DNA of 15,970 bases. It comes from CAWEHT01 sp963808455. Its GTDB lineage: Bacteria; Chloroflexota; Anaerolineae; CG2-30-64-16. The stretch covers positions 1 to 15,970 of the forward strand of contig CAWEHT010000393.1 in assembly GCA_963808455.1 (NCBI GenBank), given 5' to 3'. This document shows positions 1 to 7,822 of this stretch, piece after piece. The notes beneath the pieces are model-generated. The model did not search any database. It was not told where the DNA came from and was given only the letters and a program-made list of their open reading frames with translations. Both the position numbers and the translations under genes were made by a program. How positions within the stretch are numbered: the first letter of the stretch is position 1; every line of letters starts with the position of its first letter.

Positions 1-2
1 AC

Positions 3-1043
3 GCATCCAACGTGGGCGATGTGGCGGCAGCTAACTGCAGCGACCCGAACGACCCCAGCGCCATAATACTGATCGGCATCAGCGCCTTCGACGTCACCAA
101 GATCAACCAGAACGACACAGTGTGGGTCTACGGCGTCTGCGAAGGCGCCTTCGCGATGGCCAATGTCTTCGGTGCGCAGATCACCGAGACTGGCGTGCAG
201 GGCACGTACCTCGATGACGTCACCTCCGGGTATCAGGTGAATGCGGGGAATCCTAACAGCTCGTCGGCCCAGAGCGCCACCGTGCCGCCTGGCACGCCGG
301 CAGTCACTGCCGGCAGCGCCATCAATGTGCGGGCAGGTCCGGGCACCGATTTCCCCGTTGTGGGCCAGATGCAGGCCGGACAGCAGTTGGCGATCCTGGC
401 CAAGAACGACGACGCCTCCTGGTTCCAGGTCAACCCCGGTTCCCAGGTCGGTTGGGTTGCTGCCTCGGTCGTGACTGCCAGTGGGCCGCTCGACCAGGTA
501 GCCCTGGCCAACGATATTCCCACCCCACCCCCCAGCCCCACACCGGCGCCCACGCAGCCAGCCCCCACTACGGCGCCCTCGGCGCCGGCGCCTGGTTTGC
601 ACGTGCGGCAGCAGATCGGCACGTGGGAGATCCAGGCGGAGCGAATCCAGAATGAGAAGGCCGTCTACTGGGGCAGCGACTCCAAGGTGGCCATGGGGCG
701 CTATGCCATCGTGTTCGTGCTGGCCAAGAGCGACGCGGGTGGCACGCAGAACCTGAACAGCTCGCTCTCATTCGAGCTTCAGGACGATCAAGGCCGAACG
801 TACAGCTATTCAGACGCCTTCACCACTGAACGCGAGGCCATGGTTTACGCGACCTGGGAATTCTCGGTTTTCAAGACGATCTTCGACGATATCAATCCGG
901 GCGTCCAGACCCCGCTCTTGATGCTCTGGGATGTCCCCACGGATGTCCAGTCTTTGAACCTGATCGTCAGCGACGGCACCAACCAGGTTGAGTGGAATCT
1001 CGGCAACTTCGCGAAGATCCCGCCCTATAAGCCATCGAGCTGA
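3..1043 (+). CDS. Exported SH3b-domain protein with Pro-rich linker, 5' partial
   Basis: The reading frame is open to the left edge of the window, so the start and any signal peptide lie outside. Counting from the GTG at position 12, residues 1-90 form an Asn/Gly/Ser-rich globular part with a Cys-Glu-Gly motif (C43). Residues 101-156 are a clear bacterial SH3 (SH3b) domain, with the NVRAGPGTDFPVVGQ signature and the closing GWV. Residues 170-195 are a Pro/Thr/Ala linker typical of surface-exposed proteins. Residues 200-340 form a beta-rich C-terminal domain (GTWEIQ, ELQDDQGRTYSYSDAF, WDVP) that resembles DUF4352-type immunoglobulin-like modules. SH3b domains usually bind cell-wall or surface ligands, so an envelope-associated role is likely. 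The substrate is unknown. The SH3b call is firm; the C-terminal family is a guess. Confidence 0.75.
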   Translation, partial: ASNVGDVAAANCSDPNDPSAIILIGISAFDVTKINQNDTVWVYGVCEGAFAMANVFGAQITETGVQGTYLDDVTSGYQVNAGNPNSSSAQSATVPPGTPAVTAGSAINVRAGPGTDFPVVGQMQAGQQLAILAKNDDASWFQVNPGSQVGWVAASVVTASGPLDQVALANDIPTPPPSPTPAPTQPAPTTAPSAPAPGLHVRQQIGTWEIQAERIQNEKAVYWGSDSKVAMGRYAIVFVLAKSDAGGTQNLNSSLSFELQDDQGRTYSYSDAFTTEREAMVYATWEFSVFKTIFDDINPGVQTPLLMLWDVPTDVQSLNLIVSDGTNQVEWNLGNFAKIPPYKPSS

Positions 1044-1189
1044 GGTCGTGTCACGGACGGCGCCGCAGTAGGCCAGCATGGGCGAATTCTTACACTTGCC
1101 TATCTGCCGCCAGGATACGCCTGCAACGGGTGGACAGGAGGTCTGGAGGCTTTCTGAGAGCCTGCCAGGTCCAATTCGAGGAGGCCATC

Positions 1190-1606
1190 ATGCCCAAATC
1201 GACCAGAAAAACCTGGGTGTACGCGCCGCGCAAGCCCATCCCGCCCAAGGTACCGGATGCGCTCAAGCACGAAGTAGAGACAAGGTCGAACGCCCTGGTG
1301 GAGTCAGTGCTCACGCCGCAACACGTCCAGCCGCCACCGCAGGACCCGCAGTTCAATTATATCGACAATCTCTACACCAAGTGGTACCACAGCTACTTCT
1401 ACTTCTGTGCGCGCTACATCGTCTCCGGCCCCGATGCGATCGTGCCGTTTTTCGAGCAGAAGTTCGCCCGCCTGGCGTATGCTGGCGATGGGCGCTTCAA
1501 CCTGTCGTACATGCGCTATACGGGACAGTGGGTCGAAGTCTACGAAGCACTGTCCCTCGATGAATGCCTGGCCGCGATTCGCGACGATCCAACCTTCCAA
1601 CCGTGA
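1190..1606 (+). CDS. Conserved-looking protein of unknown function, 138 aa
   Basis: The start is set by a strong GAGGAGG ribosome-binding site at 1178-1184, five bases before ATG 1190. An in-frame upstream GTG at 1130 has no comparable site. The product begins MPKSTRKTWVYAPRK and has a basic, Pro-rich N-terminus (about residues 1-50). A compact aromatic-rich core follows, with NYIDNLYTKWYHSYFYFC around residues 57-74. A tail with NLSYMRYTGQWVEVYEALS and DECLAAIRDDP completes it. There is no signal peptide or membrane segment. The balanced composition, good start site and plausible core support a real gene. From memory, similar proteins occur as uncharacterised ORFs in Chloroflexota, but I cannot assign a family or a function. 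The gene stands alone, 146 bp after the SH3b gene. Confidence 0.75.
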   Translation: MPKSTRKTWVYAPRKPIPPKVPDALKHEVETRSNALVESVLTPQHVQPPPQDPQFNYIDNLYTKWYHSYFYFCARYIVSGPDAIVPFFEQKFARLAYAGDGRFNLSYMRYTGQWVEVYEALSLDECLAAIRDDPTFQP

Positions 1607-2371
1607 CGTCTGCAATACGCGTAATGATACTGAACACTGAGACGGCGGGAGAGGGTGTTGCGATTCGGCCACACGGGCATTTGCCCGTCGTGAACACGGT
1701 TGCCTGTTGACCAGACCCGGCACCAGCCTCCTACAGCTGGCGGCGGTATCGCTGCAGGGCATCGGCGGCGACGATGTGGTTGCCACGCTCCGGCCGTTCC
1801 TTCGAGCAGTGCCCGTCCGAGGTCGCGCGGCATGAGGCAGCGAGGCTGCTGGAGAAGCCGACATGATTCTGGCCGTGGCGGCTTGCGGGATCCGGCGACG
1901 GCCTATGACGCTCACAGCCAACGCGGGAGGATCGCCATGGCAATCGACGCGTGCCCACTGGGAAGGAATTTGGAAAGCCGGCTGCGGTCTGCCGTAATCG
2001 ATCCTGAGATCAAGCCCATAGGCCACATCGACGGATTCGCTATCTACGACGGCTCGCAGGGGCTCTTTGCTGGCACGCCCAAAGAGCGCGTCTTTGAGGA
2101 GGATTCTCAATCGGTGCGATCGAAACCCTACCCCGTCGAGGTGGTCTCGCTGCTTGGGGATGCCGGCGATAGCCGACGACGTCGGCCCCGAACGCTGTAG
2201 CGGCATGTCAAACCCCAATGCGGTAACCGCGCTGCACAGGCCAGGCTCTGATTAGATATCCGCGTACATCCCTGCTGATGGCGAGATGGCGAGTGGAAGA
2301 TTCGCGATGGGCGATGCGCTCCGGGTCCCCGGGTCGCTTGCAGCGTTCCCGCACTGTCTTGCACGTGGAGT
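1607..2371. other. Gene-poor stretch, possible relics only
   Basis: No convincing full-length gene lies here. Short protein-like stretches occur in different frames: 28 codons from ATG 1624 (MILNTETAGEGVAIRPHG), about 40 codons around 1707-1830 (LLQLAAVSLQGIGGDDVV) and the ORF at 1937-2200. This could be a decayed gene or one broken by sequence errors. A 7-bp palindrome (ACGGGCA-TT-TGCCCGT) sits at 1673-1688 with no T-tract. An 8-bp tandem repeat (GATGGCGA twice) is at 2277-2292. The long minus-strand reading frame over 1304-2218 is Arg/His/Ser-rich and looks like a shadow. Confidence 0.4.
1937..2200 (+). CDS. Possible small hypothetical protein, 87 aa
   Basis: ATG 1937 follows a GGGAGGA ribosome-binding site at 1924-1930, with good spacing. 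Residues 1-78 have a normal globular composition (MAIDACPLGRNLESR, IKPIGHIDGFAIYDGSQG, SKPYPVEVVSLLG). The last nine residues are an Arg-rich run that reads like out-of-frame DNA, so the true C-terminus may be frameshifted. No domain is recognised, and there are no membrane segments. It may be a real small gene, or a fragment of the relic suspected in this stretch. Confidence 0.35.
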   Translation: MAIDACPLGRNLESRLRSAVIDPEIKPIGHIDGFAIYDGSQGLFAGTPKERVFEEDSQSVRSKPYPVEVVSLLGDAGDSRRRRPRTL

Positions 2372-3253
2372 ATGATGACAACTAGCCAGGACGGTGGCGA
2401 GCGTGGGCAGGACCGGCGGTCACCCGGCCAACAAAAACCGCGCGCCAGACATTGCTACGTTGACGAGGCCGGCGACGGGGCACTATTCGACGCAAGAGGG
2501 CACATCATCATCGGGCAACCAGGCTGCTCGAACTACTTTGCCCTTGGGCTATTGCATGTTCCCGAACCTGCGAGTCTGGCCGACGAACTCGAGAAGCTTC
2601 GAACGAGGCTCCTGGCCGACACTTACTTTCGAGGGGTGCCGTCCATGCAGCCGGACACTAGGAAAACGGCGCTCGCATTTCACGCCAAGGACGATGTACC
2701 TGAAGTGCGGAGGGAAGTCTTCTCTCTCTTGCTCCGCCATGAGATGCGTTTTCTTGCAGTGGTGCGCGACAAGAGAAGTTTGCTGGCTGAGGTCACTGAA
2801 CGAAACCGCCGTGATCCCGCATATCGCTACCGCCCAAATGAACTCTACGACCATATGGTAATCCGGCTGTTCGGGACCCTGTTGCGCGAGGACGAAGAAT
2901 ACGACATCTGGCTTGCCAGGCGTGGCAGCCGCGACCGGACGCTGGCGCTTACCGATGCCTTGGCACGGGCTCGGGAGGGCTTTGCCAAGCGATGGGGTAT
3001 TCATTCGTCCACCCCAATCCATGTGCACGCCTGCTATCCACACCAGTGCATCCCTTTGCAGGCGGCGGATTATTTCCTATGGGCACTGCAAAGGCTGTAC
3101 GAACGCAATGAGGACCGGTACCTGCAGTTGCTCTGGCCTGCGTTCGAACTGGTGCTGGATCTGGACGACAAGAGGGGCAAACCGTACGGAACGTATTATA
3201 CACAGAAGAAGCCGCTGACCTCAGCGGCTCGAGAAGTGCTGCCAGGGATATAG
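2372..3253 (+). CDS. DUF3800 domain protein
   Basis: Hallmarks of the DUF3800 family are visible: YVDEAGD at residues 29-35, FHAKDD at 103-108 and LQAADYFLWALQR at 229-241. The family is thought to have an RNase H-like fold with acidic residues in these motifs, which would make it a putative metal-dependent nuclease. No biochemical activity can be claimed from sequence alone. Length (293 aa) is within the family range. The first 25 residues are Gly/Gln/Arg-rich and probably disordered. The start is ATG 2372 or the adjacent ATG 2375; GGAG at 2367-2370 is better spaced for 2375. DUF3800 genes are often found in mobile or defence-type neighbourhoods. The next gene downstream, 156 bp away on the same strand, is a GmrSD-like restriction gene, which fits. 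The gene is intact and ends in TAG. Confidence 0.82.
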   Translation: MMTTSQDGGERGQDRRSPGQQKPRARHCYVDEAGDGALFDARGHIIIGQPGCSNYFALGLLHVPEPASLADELEKLRTRLLADTYFRGVPSMQPDTRKTALAFHAKDDVPEVRREVFSLLLRHEMRFLAVVRDKRSLLAEVTERNRRDPAYRYRPNELYDHMVIRLFGTLLREDEEYDIWLARRGSRDRTLALTDALARAREGFAKRWGIHSSTPIHVHACYPHQCIPLQAADYFLWALQRLYERNEDRYLQLLWPAFELVLDLDDKRGKPYGTYYTQKKPLTSAAREVLPGI

Positions 3254-3289
3254 GGCCACCCTGCTGAAACGGGGTGACCACACGGCATG

Positions 3290-3345
3290 CAGCCGAATTT
3301 TGTCCACTGACATTTTGATTGTATCAAATAATCAAACGGCTGTCA
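3290..3345 (+). promoter_or_regulatory. AT-rich promoter/operator-like patch before the GmrSD-like gene
   Basis: In a GC-rich region this stretch is strikingly AT-rich. It holds overlapping inverted half-sites: TTTGATT at 3314-3320 pairs with AATCAAA at 3330-3336 (9-bp spacer), and TTTGAT at 3314-3319 pairs with ATCAAA at 3323-3328 (3-bp spacer). A loose promoter match runs through it: TTGTCC at 3300-3305, a 16-bp spacer, then TATCAA at 3322-3327. The half-sites overlap the putative -10, so a repressor or autoregulator binding here is a reasonable inference. No regulator gene lies in the window next to it. Confidence 0.4.
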
Positions 3346-3409
3346 ACGCACATTTTCAGCTTCTTGGCTTCTCCACTCTCGGCCGCCGCACATCGCAGAA
3401 AGGTTCGAC

Positions 3410-6207
3410 GTGACCACACCTCTTTTCACCAAGATCGATTACACGCTGGCCACCATCCTGGACCAAATCGGACTTGGCCTGATCGGGCTACCCGAGATCC
3501 AGCGTCCTTTCGTTTGGCCCAACACGAAGGTGCGCGACCTCTTCGATTCCATGTATCGCGGGTTTCCGGTCGGCTACCTGCTCCTCTGGGAAAATGGCTG
3601 GTCAGGCGAACACAAGGTGATCGGAGTGGATGCCAAGCAGGTCGTGCCGCACTACTTGATTGTGGACGGCCAGCAGCGCCTGACCTCTCTGTACGCTGTT
3701 GTGAAAGGGCGGGAAGTCGTGCGCGAGGATTACGAAAAGGAGCGCATTGGCATCGCCTTTCGCCCACGCGACGGCAAGTTCCAGGTGGCGGATGCCACCG
3801 TCGTGAACGACCCCGAGTGGGTCCCGGATATCTCCGCCATCTGGGCGCCGTTGACCGCCTTTTTCAAGTTCGTGACGGACTTTGTGCTTCGCCTGAAGGC
3901 GGCGCGGACGGTCGAGCAGGCCGAAGAGGATACTGTCGCCAACGTGTTGGGCAATTTGCAGAATCTGACCACCTATCCCTTCACGGCGTTGGTGCTCTCG
4001 GCCAGCGTAGGGGAGGAAGAGGTAGCCGACGTCTTCGTGCGCATCAACAGCCAGGGCACCACGCTCAACGAGGCCGATTTCATCCTGACGCTGATGTCGG
4101 TCTTCTGGGATGAAGGACGTAGCGCTGCTGGAGAAATTCTGCCGGGATGCCAAGACCCCGAGCGCCGGCGGCGCCTCGCCGTTCAATCACTTTCTGCAGC
4201 CTGCGCCTGACCAACTGCTGCGGGTGGACGTGGGCTTGGCGTTCCGCCGCTCGCGCCTGAAACACGTATATTCGCTCCTCCGAGGCAAGGATCTGGACAC
4301 GGAGTTATTCTCCGACGAGCGGCGCGTGCAGCAGTTCGCGATCCTGAAGCAGGCCCAGGAGGACGTACTCGACGTCCAGAACTGGCAAGATTTTCTCCAG
4401 GTAGTGATACGGGCGGGCTATCGCAATGGCGAGATGATCACCTCCAAGAACGCCGTGCTTTACACTTACGCGCTGTGGCTCATCGGCAAGCGTGACTACA
4501 AGGTGCCACATGACACGCTGCGCGACGCAATGGCGTAGTGGTTCTTCGCCGCCGCCCTGACCGGGCGCTACACCGCCTCGCCCGAGACGCAGATGGAACA
4601 GGACCTGGCGCGCCTGCGTGACGTGAAGGGCGCTGAGGGATTCGTCGCTTTATGGCGGAAGATCATCGCCGACACGCTGACCGAGGATTACTGGCGGATC
4701 GGCCTGCCGAACGAGCTGGCGGTCTCCTCGGCGCGATCACCGTCCCTATTTGCATACTATGCCGCGCTGAACCTGCTGGACGCGCGCGTGCTTTTTTCAA
4801 AGATGAGGGTCGCCGATCTCCTCGACCCGGCCGTGCACGCCAAAAAATCGGCGTTGGAACGCCATCACCTGTTTCCACGCAAGTACCTGGCGAAAACCGG
4901 CGTGACCGACAGCCAGCAGACGAACCAGATCGCGAATTTCGCCCTGGTGGAATGGCAGGACAACATCGAGATCAGCGACATGGCGCCGGCGGCTTATCTG
5001 CCCAAATATCTGGCCCGTTTCGGACCGCAATCGAGTAGCGGGGCCGCGCCCGAGGATTTGTCCTGGATGTATTACTGGCATGCTCTGGCGCCTGGGTGGG
5101 AAAAAATGGGTTACCAGGAATTCCTACAGGAGCGCGGGAAGCGCATCGCTTGCGTGGTGCGCGACGCTTTCACGAAGCTGTTCACCGGGAAGGCCGTTCC
5201 TGCGCAGCTCGAGGAGGTGACGGTCCCGGCTTACGAGCCGGCCAAGCCAGAGCCCCCCGTCACTTCGGGCCACGGGCTGGCGCCGCGGCACTATATGCGC
5301 CGGGCCTTCTGGGAGGGGTTGCTGAAGAGAGCCGCCGGCCGGACCGAGCTCCACCACGATAGTTCCGCGACAACTCAGAACTGGCTGAGCGCAAGCGCCG
5401 GACGGGCCGGACTGTGGTACGAGTATGTCATCCGGATGGATGGGGCACAGGTTCAGCTCACCTTGTACCGCTCGACACGAGAACAGAACCGCGATTTTCG
5501 ACCAGCTAGCGGCACGCCGCGAAGAAATCGAGGCCCGGTTTGGCGGGCCATTGAACTGGGACCGGGGACCGGACGACCGGCGCGGGTGTTTCATCCGTTA
5601 CGAAGTGCCGGGTGCCGGCCTTCAAAACCAGGCTCAGTGGCCGGACACACAGGACAAGATGATCGATGCCATGGTCCGGCTGGAAAAGGCATGCCGGCTC
5701 GTAGTGGATCAGATGCCGAAGCAAGCGCCGGGGGAGAAGGGAAGCCAGGACGGAACGCAGGGTACTAGCCGGACCTGGGACTGGGACTCTTTCCGGGAAG
5801 ATCTCGGAAGCCGGCGCGGCAGCGATCTGGTGCGCGTGGCCCAGAGCATCTTGGAGTGGGCGGAGTCCAGAGGTTTACGCCCGTGGTGGGGCCACGGCCT
5901 TAAGCAGGGCTCGTTCTTTCCGGTAATTGATTGCGGCCCCATCGCTCACTCGACCGTTGCTGTCTGGACCTACGGCAGCGTCGAAGTGCAGTTCCAAACG
6001 TTGAAAGCCCGGCCGCCGTTCGACGACGAGGCGAAGCGCCTGGAACTGCTGCACCGCCTGAACGACATCCCCGGCGTGAGCATTCCCGAGACCGAGATCG
6101 GCCACCGGCCGAGTTTTCCTTTGTCGGCGCTCGTCGAAGAGCAGACTCAGGCGCAGTTCCTGGCAGTCCTGAACTGGGTGCTGGATGAGATCCGCTCGAG
6201 CTCTTGA
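3410..6207 (+). CDS. GmrSD-like type IV restriction protein (DUF262-DUF1524-DUF4268-unknown domain), broken
   Basis: GTG 3410 follows AGAAAGG. Codons 1-239 are a DUF262 (GmrS-like, ParB/Srx-fold) domain with LPEIQRPFVW at 27-36, DGQQRLT at 86-92 and VFVRINSQGTTLNEADF at 208-224. A frameshift at 4127 (one extra base: GCT-G-CTG restores SALEKFCR) moves the reading on. An in-frame TAG at 4536-4538 interrupts LRDAMA*WFFAAALTGRY, after which the same frame continues. A DUF1524 HNH-type domain has HHLFPRKYL near codons 485-493 (4863 on). DUF4268 spans about 5288-5702 (AFWEGLLKRAAG to IFDQLAARREEIEARFG). It is crossed by a second frameshift at about 5490. From 5776 on is a further domain (WDWDSF, WWGHGLKQGSFFP, WTYGSVEVQFQ, PPFDDE). 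GmrSD enzymes cleave modified DNA using NTP. The reconstructed product is about 930 aa. No other ribosome-binding site suggests separate genes. Confidence 0.75.
4127..4127 (+). other. Frameshift 1 in the GmrSD-like gene
   Basis: The DUF262 frame reads up to VFWDEGRSA and then turns into Arg/Ala-rich noise. One base later the next frame gives LEKFCRDAK and continues with normal protein for 136 codons. Removing one base restores continuity exactly. Confidence 0.75.
4536..4538 (+). other. In-frame TAG inside the GmrSD-like gene
   Basis: The reading frame on both sides of this TAG is the same and encodes matching family sequence (RDAMA before, WFFAAALTGRYTASPE after). The family normally has an amino acid here, so this is a nonsense change or a base error. 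TAG is used as a normal stop by dnaJ, clpC and the DUF3800 gene in this window, so recoding is unlikely. Confidence 0.8.
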
Positions 6208-6697
6208 GTTCTGTGCAACCGCGTTGGATGGCGCTACCCCTAAGGACGATTAGCGTGGCAACACAGCGCCGTGCCAGCCACCCAAATCGGCGCCCACGAG
6301 CAGCAGCGCCCACGGCGCTACCAGAGGGTGCATTTTCATGAGACGCCGGGGCTCGCACAGTTTGTTGAACTGAACCGCCGGGTAGGTTCGGTTATTCCCA
6401 GGAGGCATCAAGGAAGATCGTGAGCCAGCACTTGTTAGCGGGACATGTACTATTCTTGGCAAGCCCATATTCGACACGTAACGGTCATCAATACCTGGGC
6501 CAGGCGAAAGGGCTGGACGACGAGCGAGGGCGAGAACACGCTCTTCCTATGGCCCTGCCTCACCACCCGGCTGCCAGGGCTGGCCCGCGCCGAAACCCGG
6601 CAGGGCGTCTCAACGTAATGGGATGCAAGAGGGAGCGCCTCGCGGGGGTCCCGCGCCGGGAACTGGCGCCGGCCCGCGAGGCTGAACGGAGGAACGC
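6208..6697. other. 490-bp intergenic stretch with two long inverted repeats
   Basis: No convincing gene is present. A 9-bp perfect inverted repeat (AGCGCCGTG at 6265-6273, CACGGCGCT at 6311-6319) starts 58 bp after the GmrSD-like stop and could end or stabilise that transcript, though no T-tract follows. A frame from GTG 6420 to 6719 has a fair ribosome-binding site, but its product is Arg/Pro/His-rich and overlaps the next gene. A 57-codon frame from ATG 6445 is also unconvincing. The last part carries the leader hairpin at 6637-6682. Confidence 0.5.
6637..6682 (+). promoter_or_regulatory. Leader hairpin just upstream of the DUF4870-like gene
   Basis: GCCTCGCGGG at 6637-6646 pairs perfectly with CCCGCGAGGC at 6673-6682, giving a 10-bp GC-rich stem with a 26-nt loop. 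The loop itself can form TCCCG-CGC-CGGGA. The stem ends four bases before the CGGAGG ribosome-binding site at 6687-6692. It could influence translation of the downstream gene or protect its 5' end; no known riboswitch is recognised. Confidence 0.45.
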
Positions 6698-7075
6698 ATG
6701 CCCATCGATGATCAAGTGACCCCTGACGATCGCCTGATGGCGGCCCTGGCCTGGCTGTGCGCCGTCATTTTGCAGGTCCCGTTGGTTTCGCTGGTCCTGC
6801 TGGTGACCGAGGCCAACAAGGAGCGACCATTCCAGCGTTTTCACGCCGTCGCGTCCATCGGGTTTTGGCTGGTGGCGATCGCCTATGAGGTCCTCGCGGC
6901 GATCGCCTACGGGGTGCTCGGCATCTTGACCCTGGGCTGCGGGCTGGCCTGCCTGTGGCCGATCTTCTTCTTGCCGCACCTGGTGGCGCTGTACTACGCC
7001 TACGCGGCCTATATGGGCTCGCGCCCCTACATCCCGCTGATCACGGAGTTCATGCAGCGCCAGGGCTGGGCGTGA
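6698..7075 (+). CDS. DUF4870-like small membrane protein, 125 aa
   Basis: A strong CGGAGG site at 6687-6692 supports ATG 6698. The short N-terminus (MPIDDQVTPDDRLMAALAWL) resembles the opening of DUF4870/Tic20-like proteins. A hydrophobic segment at residues 13-36 follows, then the loop TEANKERPFQRFHAVASIGFW. This loop is close to the family pattern in which a polar, basic segment with a His precedes the second helix. Further hydrophobic segments cover about residues 52-107, so three or four membrane spans are likely. The function of the family is unknown. The gene stands alone and runs head-on into pgl, whose coding end overlaps its last 26 bp. The family call is moderately sure; membrane location is clear from the sequence. 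Confidence 0.75.
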   Translation: MPIDDQVTPDDRLMAALAWLCAVILQVPLVSLVLLVTEANKERPFQRFHAVASIGFWLVAIAYEVLAAIAYGVLGILTLGCGLACLWPIFFLPHLVALYYAYAAYMGSRPYIPLITEFMQRQGWA

Positions 7076-7822
7076 GCGCTGAGGCCGCCCGGTCGATCAG
7101 CCAGGTGAGGCTGCCGTCAGAAGGCCGGACGAGCGCGGCCGGCAGCGGCGCCGCGGGGCCGGGCGACTCATCCAGCACCGCGTGCGCGGCCCCGGCTTTC
7201 CTGGCGCCCGAGACGAGGAACATCACGTGCCTCGCCGCGTTGAGCACGGGCAGGGTCAGCGTGAGCCGTGACACGGCAGGGCGGGTGCCCGGCGGGACCG
7301 CGGTCCAGACCACGGCCCGCCGCGTCTCGTCCAGGGCCGGCATGCCGGGGAACAGCGAAGCCGTGTGGCCCTCTTCCCCCATGCCCAACAGCACCAGGTC
7401 AAGGCGCGGCCAGCCTCCCGGCGCCTCCCCGCCCGGCAGCGCCTGCGCGAGCCGGCGGGCGTAGTCCTCGGCGGCAGCTTCGCCGCATCCCTCGCCCGCC
7501 ATCCGGAAGACCTGCGCGGCCGGCGCCGGGATCTGCGCCAGCAATGTCTCGTGCGCCATCCGGTAGTTGCTATCGGCATGGTCGGGTGGCACGCAGCGCT
7601 CATCGCCGAAGAAGAAGAGCACCGCATCCCAATCCACCTGGCCGCGGCATGGGCCGGCGGCGAGCAGGCGGTAAAGGCCCACCGGCGACGAGCCACCTGT
7701 CAGCGCCACGGCAAAGCGGCCGCGCGCCGGATCGAACCGGCGGCCAGCGCCACGAAACGCCTTGCGGCCTCCGCAGACAAAGCCGCGAGATCATCCACGA
7801 CGACGACCCGGCGCGCGGTCAT
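7050..7822 (-). CDS. pgl: 6-phosphogluconolactonase, one frameshift near the N-terminus
   Basis: Second step of the oxidative pentose phosphate pathway: hydrolysis of 6-phosphogluconolactone in the cytosol. The start is ATG 7822, which overlaps the zwf stop as ATGA, a mark of translational coupling. The N-terminus (MTARRVVVVDDLAALSAEAARRFVALAAGSIR) and the rest (ARGRFAVALTGGSSPVGLY) lie in different frames. The break is at about 7727-7731 and one missing base restores a smooth 257-aa protein. Family motifs are all present: TGGSSP, FFFGDERCVPPDHADSNYRM, LGMGEEGHTASLFPG and a conserved PRLDLVLLG. It is the DevB/SolB-type lactonase. The gene is third in rpiB-zwf-pgl, and its 3' end overlaps the convergent DUF4870-like gene. 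Confidence 0.9.

Noticed and set aside
1304..2218. 304-codon open frame on the - strand
   Set aside because: Covers the antisense of the 138-aa gene; Arg/Ser/His-rich, no motif, no ribosome-binding site noticed.
4536..4538. TAG read as an amino acid (recoding)
   Set aside because: dnaJ, clpC and the DUF3800 gene use TAG as a normal stop, and no recoding element is seen.
6445..6618. 57-codon frame (MYYSWQAHIRHVTVIN...)
   Set aside because: Weak ribosome-binding site and no recognisable family; too short to support.
6420..6719. 99-codon frame from GTG with a fair AGGAAG site
   Set aside because: Product is Arg/Pro/His-rich without a fold-like pattern, and it overlaps the well-supported DUF4870-like start.
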